Shown piece after piece: positions 1 through 9,710 of a DNA stretch of 64,000 nucleotides. The stretch is from Mesostigma viride. Lineage: Eukaryota; Streptophyta; Mesostigmatophyceae; Mesostigmatales; Mesostigmataceae. Under the pieces are notes generated by a model. That model made no database searches. It saw only the letters and a program-made list of their open reading frames with translations, and was not told the origin of the DNA. Position numbers and translations under genes: made by a program. The stretch spans positions 124,001-188,000 of the forward strand of contig RPFO01001063.1 in assembly GCA_009746045.1 (NCBI GenBank). Direction: 5' to 3'. How positions within the stretch are numbered: position 1 is the first letter of the stretch; every line of letters starts with the position of its first letter.

Positions 1-480
1 CTCTATGTGGACAGTTCTATGGATAATAGGAAGGTCACAGAGGTCAGGGGCAGGGCAGCAGCATTAGTTACCCTGGAGCAAGATCACACCTCACTTGTTA
101 CCTGGTACAGTCGGTTGCAGAACAGGGTTACACCCAGCAGTGATATTGCTGAGTGCAGGGCAATCTGTGAAGGGCTGCATACTGCTCTTTACTTGAGGGA
201 GCTCTTCTACCAGCTATGTCAAGTGGCTTCCTGTAGGTTGCAGCTGCACACACTGGTGAGGACTGATAGCATGGGCATGGTGCAATTTGTGCACAGGCAG
301 CTGGCCAGGAGCAGGGACCTTGACTACTTGTTGCTCAAGGAGATGTCCTACCTAGCTCACATTGAACATGTGCCTGGTGTGGACAACCCTGCAGATGCCC
401 TCACCAAGCTGGAGGAGAAGGCGGAGAGGCAGTACCCCCTGCTCCGTGGGCTCATGGACCCCTTACACGGGCGGCCATAG
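1..480 (+). CDS. Ty1/copia-type polyprotein, C-terminal RNase H fragment (cut by window edge)
   Basis: The frame is open from the window edge to a TAG at 478-480. It resembles the last 150 residues of a copia Pol protein. A 'VDSS' start of the RNase H fold comes first. A 'WYSRLQ..VTPSS' stretch then parallels the usual 'W.S..Q..V..SS.EAEY' block, with 'IAECRAICEGLHTALYLREL' following. Near the end 'IEHVPGVDNPADALTKL' matches the conserved 'H.....ADILTK' tail. In such elements this domain degrades the RNA strand during reverse transcription. The N-terminal part (gag, integrase, reverse transcriptase) would lie before base 1. Copia assignment is by motif order read by eye. No frameshift is seen in the part present. 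Confidence 0.72.
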   Translation, partial: LYVDSSMDNRKVTEVRGRAAALVTLEQDHTSLVTWYSRLQNRVTPSSDIAECRAICEGLHTALYLRELFYQLCQVASCRLQLHTLVRTDSMGMVQFVHRQLARSRDLDYLLLKEMSYLAHIEHVPGVDNPADALTKLEEKAERQYPLLRGLMDPLHGRP

Positions 481-1443
481 AGACCAGGCCTTGCTTCAGC
501 TTGGGTGTCCCCAGTGGGCTGCTTGACCAAAGTACCAAGTGGTGACTGGTGCTTACTGGTTGACAGCCGGTCCTTCAGGGTTAGGTACACCCTCCTGGAC
601 AGGAGTTGGTGTGGAATGTCACTCCTACCAGCTGAGAATCATGCCTGGCCCTCCCCATGGGGTTCAGAAGAGTCGCCAGGACTTAAGTCGACGCCTTTGG
701 CCTCAAACAGTTAGGCCATGCAAGGGCAACCCGAATGCTGGTTCTTACAGGTTGCTGTACATATGTTTTCTAGTGCTTGTTTCCAACCTGTTGCTAATAA
801 AGAACCTGGTTGTGTGACCATGTGGAACATGGTTGCCAGGGGCCACATTCTGGGTTATATATGCTTGAATAAAACATAATCATGTCATGTCATTCTCATG
901 TTGTTCTCATGGTTGTAATGTTTCTCTTGTGTAAAGTTCCAGGTCACCTATAAACCTGGAGGTTGGGGTGGGGTTCAATTCCCCAGCAGAGCCACAGCCT
1001 GGCATGAGTGATTCCTGGGCTTAACACCCAGTGAAGACATGGGCTCCCCAATAAGGCAGTATTTGTATAGGTGCTACCTGAGTCTCTTTGAGCATAAAAG
1101 GGAAAGGCTGGCCAAGGCGGGCGCCATAAGAACGGGCGCCTGTGATAACTGTGAAAGATCAGGAACTCACAATAGTACGTTCTTGGCATCCTTTAATCCC
1201 AGCCATTGTGTCAGGATTTTAGATAATCCTGGTTGTGCCCGTTTGCTAGCCCATTTAATGTTGTGGCCAACTTTCTGTAAACGGGGGAATAATTAGGAAT
1301 GCGTCCTTAATAATCGCTTCCGCCCACCGCATTTCTGGCCAAGATTGTGAGGGCTAGGTAGTGCTTGCCGTGTCCTTTACGGCGCTGGTTTTCTTATTGA
1401 AAACAGCTGAGTGAGTATACAAGTTAGCCCTGTACCTCGGCAC
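481..1443. other. Non-coding stretch after copia fragment, candidate 3' UTR/LTR
   Basis: No coding sequence is recognisable. AATAAA polyadenylation-like hexamers lie at 796-801 and 868-873 and would suit the 3' end of the copia transcript. A 3' LTR is expected here, but its partner would be outside the window, so its edges cannot be set. Confidence 0.35.
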
Positions 1444-1588
1444 TATATATTAAAAATATAATTACTTACAACAGAGTGAAATCACTCAAACCAAAGCAAA
1501 CGCCCAGCTATAAACCTCTATACAGAGCCATGTCAAATCTCTATACTACGATAAGACCAATGGAAACTCCTAACGGGAGGAACCTAAC
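1444..1588 (+). repeat. Dispersed repeat, copy 1 of an inverted pair
   Basis: This about 145-bp segment recurs in reverse complement at 6325-6471 with only scattered differences. Both copies hold the block 'ACAGAGTGAAATCACTCAAA' or its complement and end in 'AACGGGAGGAACCTAA'. No coding potential is seen. It is probably a short piece of a dispersed element; the class is not recognised. Confidence 0.7.
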
Positions 1589-3400
1589 GGCACTATATAC
1601 GCATATCATTTATGGACATGCTAGTGGTTGCATGAATTTCTATAGTGAACTATTGTACATTTCTGGCGCTGCCTAGGAGGCGCTGTGGCCTAGTCCCCGC
1701 ATGCCATAACGTCGTGCCAACTAATGTTGGTCACCGTCACCTGTGGTGAAAAGTTTGCTCAATTTCGTACCGTAAGATTTGTAATGGATCAACGGTAGCA
1801 AACAGTGTAGCCGCCACTGAAGGACTTTGTCCCTTCCACATAAGTGACTCATGGTACACGAGAAATTCACCTTTTTGGTCCCCATGTGTATGGGTAAGCC
1901 CTAGTTGGGTATGGCTGCCTTGTTGGTAGCCTAAAGCCATGCTCTTGTTGAGTATGCAACAGTCTCTTGTTGAGATTGTGTAGTGGCATTGTTTGCCCAA
2001 GCCCATCCTTGTTGGATGGGATTGACCTCTAGTTGAGGCCTACCTCCTTGTTGGAGACCAACCCCAAAGTAATATATTTAATCAACCAAGCAATATTTTG
2101 TGGCTGTCATCACATTGGGTAACAAGGGGTCAAAAGATCTTTCCTCCTCCACCTTCAATACTTCAACACATTGGACTAGGTAATGTGCCTTGACTTTAAT
2201 CTGACACCAAGTTCCCAAGGAAAGGTTGGGAGCTGACCAAGGGGTCAGGGGATAACCTGGGGTGACCTCTGATTCACTGGCCAGTACACCTAGCCTGGTC
2301 CAAGGGCAGATAAGTTGTTACCCAAAGGAGGCAGGAACCTGGGCCCTCAAAGGTCTGATCAACCTCAAGGGACCAAGCGGTCTGTGGCTGAGTGGGCACA
2401 AGCAAGGTTAGGCTGGTTTCAAGCTGGTCCAGCTCCAAAAGAAGAAAGGGTTGGAGTTAGCATTTTGGGCAACCAATATGCTAAGTGGATGCAGTTTGGA
2501 AAGACCTTTCCAACGCCGTGCTGACCGCCTGAAACAGACAAGGGACGAGAAAGATATCAAGTCCCGAAGTCCTAGCCGTCCGTGGCCGACTAGGGTGCAG
2601 TCCTCTGGTATAGTGGACAGGACACGTGGCAGGCCGTGCCTGCACAGGCTTAGCCTGACTATCACGTGACTGTGGTCCACGTAGACCAGAGGAGCAGCAG
2701 CCTGTGACTGGTGGAATACTGGAACTGGCACAGGGCTGCAAGGATACTAGGCCTTGCAGGCTTGTGACAGGTCCTGTACTTCCTAGGTTGCAGAGTCTAG
2801 GCAAATCCAGTTCGTCCTGGCTCTGCACTGATGCCAGTGGACGTTGAGGATTTGCCTGTCCGCCTGCACGTGCCTCGTCACGCCGATGGGAACGAGGAAC
2901 AACGCAAAGGATATAGCTTGGTCATGGGGAATGACCAGCTATCTCGGAAAGCACGAACCATGGGTGCCACCTTGGTCGTGGAAGTGCCCTGATTGTGGTC
3001 GTGGCCTGGTGAACAGATTTAAGGTTGCTGCCTTGCAACATTGGCTAAGACGCGCTGTGAAAGACCAAGAGCTCACATACGTTGGGAGCTCTTTCTAACT
3101 GATGCTCGATCCGACAGGCCCTGAACGTGGGGTTAAATTCCACACATAGGTCATTAGAGTCTTTGTATCAGAATATGCCTCGCATTTCGGACGAGATTAG
3201 CAGCGCAGGATAGCATTCGTAGGACATGACTTGCTCGCACCAGTCAGGTAGTAGACACCGACCTCGGTTTGGCCGGCCCCCAGCGGCTTGGCCCGAACCA
3301 GGGGTGCATAATATCCTGACCTGGCCTGGCCCCAAGGACATTCCTAGAAAGATGGGTAAACCTGCATGCCATGACCTCAGTATACACAGCAGTTGGTGGC
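1589..3400. other. Intergenic, no supported gene
   Basis: Short open frames on both strands are not supported by any recognisable motif. A simple imperfect repetition of 'CTTGTTG' phrases lies around 1918-2055. Nothing else is recognised. Confidence 0.4.
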
Positions 3401-3710
3401 CGACCTAGTGGTCCCAGCTACATTTGAACACCGCATTCACCGATCCCTCTCTCTTGCTTGGACTGCTATTATGCAGAACAAGAAGAGGTGGAGGACGATT
3501 GTCCAGGCTCACACGCCGGCCCCTGTGGGCAAGCCCTCCCCCCAGAAGGAAGGGGCGCTTTGCTCAGTAGAGTAGTTAGGGTTTTCTAGATTAATTAGCT
3601 TAGGGTTAGCTTAGTTCGGTTTCGCGGCTTCGCCCACCTCCATCCATCCAGCAAGTACGTCAGTACTACATGATCTCCCAACAGAGTCATGTTATAATTT
3701 AATTTAATTT
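3401..3710 (+). repeat. Inverted-repeat arm with conserved coding remnant (left)
   Basis: This arm matches the reverse complement of about 4840-5150 at roughly three-quarters identity. Both arms can be read as the C-terminus of one unknown protein. Here the frame (ending near 3575) reads 'LVVPATFEHRIHRSL', then 'WTAIMQNKKRW' and 'AHTPAPVGKP'; the other arm reads the same pattern. The similarity is kept at amino-acid level, so the two arms are copies of an old gene or transposon ORF, not random sequence. The arms end in AT-rich 'TTTAATTTAATTT' or 'TTCAATTCAATTC'. The family is not recognised. Confidence 0.6.
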
Positions 3711-3893
3711 CAACCCCACACCAGTCATCATGGCCGAGCGTACGGTCGTCTTGGATAGTCCGGATGACGCGGAGTTGCTATCTGCAATTCCAGATCTGGC
3801 TGGCGAGTGAGTCGTGCCACTTGCCTTCGCGAGTGAAGTATCCGCATATAAAAGTATCTATACACTTATGAGCTTGCATTCATGGAGAATCTC

Positions 3894-4110
3894 ATTGCCT
3901 CAAATGATCAAGGAGACAACCAGCGCAGGCCAGAAATCGGGAGAATCCGGACCATGGTAGCTCGAGCCTGCCGTTATCTTTTCCGCGTTTTCGAGTCGTT
4001 CAGGATGATGAAGATGAATGGTGATGGAAATGTGTATCCTTGTGCATTGAAATTATGGCTGGCTTACGTGTAGAGCGACTAGATGACCTAGACGGCGGGG
4101 CCGGAAACAG
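3894..4110 (+). repeat. Dispersed repeat also found at 43.05-43.26 kb
   Basis: This about 215-bp stretch is roughly 94% identical by eye to 43052-43260, and part of it recurs inverted at about 44120-44230. All share 'CCAGCGCAGGCCAGAAATCG' and 'TTGAAATTATGGCTGGCT'. At 43 kb it lies directly downstream of tRNA-like SINE units, so it may be a SINE body. It has no convincing ORF. Confidence 0.65.
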
Positions 4111-4839
4111 CATGCTTGATCATTGCCTCAAATGATGATGTTCTCATCAGGCGTTAATTTTATCCACACATTTTGTGTAATTATTTTTCTAATGAGATTA
4201 GCATAGTAGTACTCCGTGGCGTGCCTTTGCGCATGACACGCAAGTACTTACTTATACTTACTTATCCACACATGTCGATACATCGATGATGTCATTGCTT
4301 TCGACAACCCTGATTTCACAACCCATTTGTATATCACAGCTGGACTGCCTGGCATCCACCCGCAAGCGTCCCTCACATTAAAGCTCACGTCGGAGGATAC
4401 TAGTTGCCATTGACCTCGATCTTAACATTACCCATAACAAGAAGGGCTGGCGTACGGTTGTCTATGATAAGCGCAAGTATCCTAAATATCAGCAAATTCC
4501 TTTCATTCGCTACCCCGATATTCACAGTGTCCTTTCCCACACCGCAAAATATGGTGGTTCTTAGTCAGTTGCATCGTTTTTCCCGTCTTTGTTCTTAGAT
4601 CGTGTCGATTTCATCACGACTCTTGTTGAACTCTTGCATCGTTTGTTGGTCAAAGACTATTTTTAAAAAAATTAAATTATAACATGCCTCCGTTGGGAGA
4701 TCCATGGGGATGCAAGTGCCCTGGTGCACCTAGAGCAAGGGTCCTTTACATCCCCACCCTTGCAGGAAGTAGCTTAGGATGTATGATAGGCCATATCCCC
4801 CCTCTCAAGGGCTATGTGCTACATATACTCCCAACGGAG

Positions 4840-5150
4840 TTATGTTACAATTCAATTCAATTCAATTCAATTCCGTTGGGAGATCATGTAGCACATATTC
4901 CTTGAGGGGTGGTGGAAAGGAGAGAGCCGCGTAATCGAACTATCCTAACGCTAATCTACCTAGTCTAGAAAAATCCTAACTGCCCTACTCGTCAAAACGC
5001 CTCCTCCTCTTGGGGGGAGGGGGCTTGCCCACAGGGTCGGGCGTGTGAGCCTTGACAATCTTCTGCCACCGCGTCTTGTTCTGCATGGCAGTCCAAAGAA
5101 GGGAGAGAGAGTGGATGCGGTATTCAAACTGGGCTGGGACCAGTAGGTCA
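4840..5150 (-). repeat. Inverted-repeat arm with conserved coding remnant (right)
   Basis: This is the partner of 3401-3710. On the minus strand it reads 'DLLVPAQFEYRIHSLS', 'WTAMQNKTRWQKIV' and 'AHTPDPVGKPPPPKRRRR', then a stop near 4993. The basic 'KRRRR' end could be a nuclear-localisation or nucleic-acid-binding tail. The two arms enclose about 1.1 kb of sequence that contains the 3894-4110 repeat. Confidence 0.6.
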
Positions 5151-5736
5151 TCCAGCAACATCAAAGACTATATGACCGAGACATTATGCTCCGTCCTCAT
5201 AGTTATTTTGACGTTGCCATCCCCAAAGTAGCAGTTGGCACTCGATTTCGAGCTCTTCGTCCGCGTAATCGATCGCCATTATCACGCCGCATACACGCTT
5301 GCTCGGTCGCACGTGAAAATTTGTGGTCCGGAGTACGTCGGTACCAGCGCGATTTTTTTGGCGCGAAAAACTTCCGATGTGTCCCATATCCCCTTAATGG
5401 GCCCGGGAACGGCCTGCAGCTTGCAGCCATGGAGGGTGACACGTCGCGCCTAATTCTCTTGAAACTGGGGGTGGGTTGTTGACAGAATGACAGTCCCCCA
5501 AGTTACCTGCAGTGCCAAGCCGCCGCCTTGTCTTGCAACTTTTCCATATGACAGAGAGGCCGACGACGCCTTTCATGTAAGGTTTTAGCTGGTGCCTGAA
5601 AATGTGGAGGCCGGCCATTGCAACGCTGGACCTTTTCGAGGCTTCCCCACATGGGGAGGTGGTGGCTCGGTTGGCTACTAGGCCATAGCCCTGTGCTGGG
5701 GCCCCGACGGATGTGTCTTAGCCTGACTGGTGCGTG

Positions 5737-5988
5737 CTATAAGTGCCCTGCGAGTACATAGGTATGCCCAAAAAACCTAAAAGCCACGCAGCACCGCAAA
5801 ACCGGCCGGCCCGCGTGCGGAGGAGCAGTGATGTCGGCTATAGCCCGGGTAAGCGCCAACAACAGGCCTGCGCTGGTGTCAGTATGTAGTCCCGAGGCAT
5901 GTGCCGACCATGGGGCCCGACCGGTCGGTGCATGGACTTCCTCTTGATCCAGGACATAGGGCATGCACGACACGACGGTGCCCAACAT
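5737..5988 (-). pseudogene. Fragment of an unknown repeated ORF, copy 1
   Basis: The minus strand can be read as 'GRAPWSAHASGLHTDTSAGL' followed by 'LALTRAIADI'. A plus-strand fragment at 6122-6328 carries a matching 'GQRAPWSARTWTSYW' and 'VALTRAMADI'. The matching order of motifs shows that they are homologous fragments in opposite orientation. The family is not recognised; both are short and probably broken pieces of a mobile-element protein. Confidence 0.4.
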
Positions 5989-6049
5989 CGCCTTAGGCTA
6001 GGAGCTTGCGGGCCCGCTCAGCCCATCCGCCGTGTAACCCTGGCGCTGG

Positions 6050-6092
6050 TTAATTAATTAATTAATTAATTAATAGACACGTGACGTCACGT
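6050..6092 (-). repeat. (TTAA)n tail with CACGTG palindrome, candidate LINE 3' end
   Basis: A 24-bp TTAATTAA run abuts 'GACACGTGACGTCACGTGAG'. The same combination, a CACGTGACG..GTCACGTG palindrome followed by a TTAATTAA run, ends the LINE fragment at 14094 and recurs at 59297-59336. Here it is on the minus strand. It is read as the 3' terminus of a non-LTR element family with a tetranucleotide tail. Confidence 0.5.
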
Positions 6093-6121
6093 GAGCATAT
6101 ATACTGGAGGAGTTTGGGGCC

Positions 6122-6328
6122 ATGGGGCCCCTGACCTCCGCCTTCTTCAAGGAGTGTTGCCGGCTCTGGGAGGACCGGCTGGACCTGGAGGGCCAGCGGG
6201 CCCCATGGTCGGCGCGGACCTGGACGTCATATTGGCGTCAGCGCTTGTCGGTGGCGCTGACTCGGGCCATGGCTGACATCATGCTCCGCCGTACGCGGGC
6301 TGATTTTGCGGTGCAGCAGGGCTATTAG
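6122..6328 (+). pseudogene. Fragment of an unknown repeated ORF, copy 2
   Basis: This is a 68-residue open frame that matches the minus-strand fragment at 5737-5988 ('APWSA', 'ALTRA.ADI', then an arginine-rich turn and 'FAV'). It stops at TAG 6326-6328, exactly where the dispersed repeat at 6325-6471 begins, so it may be truncated by that insertion. No family is recognised. Confidence 0.4.
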
Positions 6329-6471
6329 GTTCCTCCCGTTAGGCGTTTCCATTGGTCTTATCGTAGTATAGAGCTTTGACATGGCTCTGTACATAGGTTT
6401 ATAGCTGGGCGTTTGCTTTGGTTTGAGTGATTTCACTCTGCTGTAAGTAATTATATTTTTAAATATATATA
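6325..6471 (-). repeat. Dispersed repeat, copy 2 of an inverted pair
   Basis: This is the reverse complement of 1444-1588. It is followed by 'AAATATATATACTGCGAGCG' and another TTAATTAATTAATT run at 6485-6498. Confidence 0.7.
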
Positions 6472-8392
6472 CTGCGAGCGCTGGTTAATTAATTAATTCA
6501 TTAGGAACATAACTCCGTTGGGAGTATATATGTAGCACATAGCCCAGAGAAGGGGCATATGAGCCTATAATACATTCTAAGCTACTTCCTGCAAGGGTGG
6601 GAATGTAAACAACACTTGCTCTAGGAGCGCTGGTTGGGGAGCTATATATACTGCGAGCGAGATGTACAGCTCGGTTCGCTATCAGTTTACCAAATCAAGC
6701 CACATGCGTTCTCAATCCTACAAATTTGGGGGTGGTGGAGCTCATAAACTTCAATGCCATCGCTCTTTATTTGCGGATCATGCATGCCCACATGCATGAG
6801 ATGAATGATTAGTCTCGTGTCCCCATTGTGCGAGCGCTGAACACTGAAATCCCAAATATTGAGAATCTTGGATCTCTCCCCAAGACGTCAATATGTATAC
6901 TACTATCGGTTTATCGGTTTGCGGCGGAATGTATATATCGTTTATCGTTTTATGGCAAGCCGCAAATAGTGAAAACCATTTGCGCTCTTGAGTGCCGGTA
7001 CGCGAAAACGCGATCTGCAAGTAAATCCAGCGCGGAATCGAACTGGGGACCTCTTGTCGCGTCCGTGATCTATCACGTCCGCAATTCAGATTTTAGCGTA
7101 ATTCTGACGTCCGCAGCCTTGTGCGGGTTGCTATACCGCGGCCCGGCCCGGTACTGACGCCGCGGATCTCAATTGTACTCACGCGCCAAGTCTGCTGAAT
7201 TTGCTGACGGAACTTTTGGGCGGACCTGAATTTCACTGACATTCGTCACAAGGGCAGTTTGCCGAATGCTGGTACGCAGCAAGCCGGCGAGGCACTGAGC
7301 AGATGTGCAATTTCAGGATTTCAACGTGGGACACCAGACACAAATGCAAGGAAGCCCCAGGCGGTGCCTGGCATAGCCGACAGATTTGCCCTTGTATATT
7401 TGTGTTCGCTTGACAGATAAAGCTTGAAGTTTAGCTTGTCGGAAATTAGACAATGTTATGATTGGCTGATGTCTAAAGTGGCGCTAGTGGCGCCAGCCGC
7501 CAGGTTTGAGCTTTGAGCAGTATAGAAGGATGAGCAACGAACCATGGTGGTCGTTGTTCGTCCGTTTCTCTCCCTCACAACTGGTTTGTTGTCTTCATGG
7601 GGTGAAATAGTTCGAGCAGCCCGGAGCAGCCCCCGTGAGTGGTTGCATGCAGTCAGTTGCCATGAGGATGGACTGACGGATATGACAATGTATTGGTTTT
7701 GTTAAGAATGTGTGTAAGACTGAGAACGAGACAAGGGACAGGGCCTTCGGGCACCCTGGTCGTCGTTGGCAAGAATGCCAGTAGGAACTAGGTCGGGAAC
7801 ACACGCGCACTGCCGCCACAAGGGGCCTGCAGTGGCGTCAACCAAGGGACCTCACAGCTGCTCTTATAACTACAACATTACAACTCGACACTCTTTGTAA
7901 TTCGTCATGTATCTCATTGGAATTGAAATGTCTTTTGGTTGCTTTAATGATAAAGCATGGTCTCAAGAATCGGCTGGTTGGGCCGGATTGCCTGTCATGA
8001 AGGTGGCGGTGCCATAAAGGACCGCACCTTTCATTCTCATTTTAAACGGACGAACAACCCATGATGGGTTCAGTCCGGCCAGCCTGGATGTTCCTCCTGC
8101 TTCACCCAGGGAAGCACAAGGAAGAGGTTATTGCTTAGCCTTCAAAAGCATCTGAAGAGGTTAGGCTTTTCCCGGTAAAAAGCCAATGAAGGGGTTATTG
8201 CTAAGCCTTTAAAAGCATACATGTTAAGGTTGTTGCTGATCCTGGAAAAGCCTCTTTGAGCAGCTGGATTTTTTTTTTTTCCTTTTTGCTGCTGCCTGGA
8301 ATGACGCCCTCTTTGGGCTTCCTTCTTTAGTGTGAGATGCCTTTCTTTCACTTTTTGCTCTCACGTTGTTGTGAGCTAAATAGTGGGGGGGG
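6472..8392. other. Intergenic, repeat fragments, no supported gene
   Basis: A truncated copy of the tRNA-like repeat seen at 8.5-9.5 kb lies at about 7030-7110. An inverted pair, 'GTTCGTCCGTTT' near 7556-7567 and 'AAACGGACGAAC' near 8043-8054, frames a 0.5-kb segment that may be a foldback element. No gene is recognised. Confidence 0.4.
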
Positions 8393-9062
8393 AGGTGGCA
8401 TATCTCACACATGATTACTGCTGATAGTGGATGCATTCCAAGAAGCGGTAATGACCAGTCTAGGATGATATGGCACGCAAACGCGACAGCTGTCGCGTCC
8501 GTGATCTATCACGTCCGCAATTCAGATTTTAGCGTAATTCTGATCAGACACTCCGCAAAGGTGAAAACCTTTGCGTTCAGTGCCGGGCCGCGGAAAACGC
8601 GGAAAACGCGATCTACAAATGAATCCGACCTGAATCGAACTGGGGACCTCTCGCACCAAATTTTGCTGACAATAGGACGGACGTCTCCGGTTACCATGGC
8701 ATCGCCAACTTACACCTACAGTCATCCGCAAAATTTCTCCTGTCCGGGGAGTGATGCAAGCCTTTCGGATTTGGTACTAGATAAATCACTCGAGATCTGT
8801 GTGTAGGAGTACTACACACGTGTCTGCACGCGAGACTTGTTCAGTCTCGCACCGTGAGACGGGCTGAACACGGCTGAAACCTTCTCTCGAAGGGGGCGTA
8901 GCCGGTACTATCGAAATCAGCCAAGCGTATATTCTGATCATTTTAAACGGACGAACAACCCATGATAGGTGGCATATCTCACACATGATTACTGCTGATA
9001 GTGGATGCATTCCAAGAAGCGGTAATGACCAGTCTAGGATGATATGGCACGCAAACGCGACA
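8393..9062. repeat. Direct repeat pair of about 95 bp bounding a SINE-like copy
   Basis: 8393-8486 and 8967-9062 are essentially identical, from 'GGTGGCATATCTCACACATG' through 'GGCACGCAAACGCGACA'. The sequence between them is a SINE-like unit. The arrangement suggests a local tandem duplication. Confidence 0.65.
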
Positions 9063-9700
9063 CTCTCGCATGCTTCTGCTGACTATAGGACGTCTCCTGA
9101 TCCTAAGGCATCACCAACTATAGTCCAACCGCAAAAGACTCCTATCCGGGGGGTGATGCAAGCCAGTCTGAATTGGTGCTAGATATATTACTCGAGATCG
9201 ATGTGTGTAGGAGTACTACACACGTGTCCACTCGAGACTTTTTCAGTCTCGAAATGTGAAACGGGCTGAACACGGCTGAAACCTTCATAGAAGGGGGCGT
9301 AGCCGGTATACTATCGAGATCAGCCAAGCGTATATCGTTTTATGGCAAGCCGCCATATATGTATATATTCTGATTTGGCACGCCGCAAAGGTGAAAACCA
9401 TTTGCGTTCAGTGCCGGTCCACGGAAAACGCGGAAAACGCGATCTGCAAATGAATCCGACCAGAATCGAACTGGGGACCTCTCGCACCAACTTTTGCTGA
9501 CTATAGGACGGACGTCTCCGGATCCTAGGGCATCGCCAACTTACACCTACAGTCATCCGCAAAAGTTCTCCTTTCCGGGGAGTGATGCAAGCCTTTCGGT
9601 TTTGGTACTAGATAAATCATTCGAGATCTGTGTGTGTAGGAGTACTACACACGGGTCTGCACTCGAGACTTGTTCTCTGCACTCGAGACGTGTATATATA
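8484..9700 (-). repeat. Cluster of three tRNA-derived SINE-like copies
   Basis: Three related units start near 8500, 9063 and 9330. On the minus strand the first and third carry 'GGTCCCCAGTTCGATTC' (8632-8648 and about 9473-9489), which has the form of a tRNA T-arm and pol III B box. About 20-25 bases upstream lies 'CAGCAAAAGTTGG' in the third copy, which resembles an A box. The anticodon region is short, so this is not a functional tRNA gene. The unit extends past the tRNA-like head into a shared non-tRNA body ending in 'GTACTACACACG' type sequence. It is read as a SINE family; calling the head tRNA-derived is inference. Confidence 0.5.
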
Positions 9701-9710
9701 TGTCCTCGAC

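Noticed and set aside
8600-8760. Functional tRNA gene near 8.63 kb
   Set aside because: The T-arm-like block is convincing, but the D-arm and anticodon arm do not fold, and the sequence is repeated with a non-tRNA body, so a SINE-like repeat is more likely.
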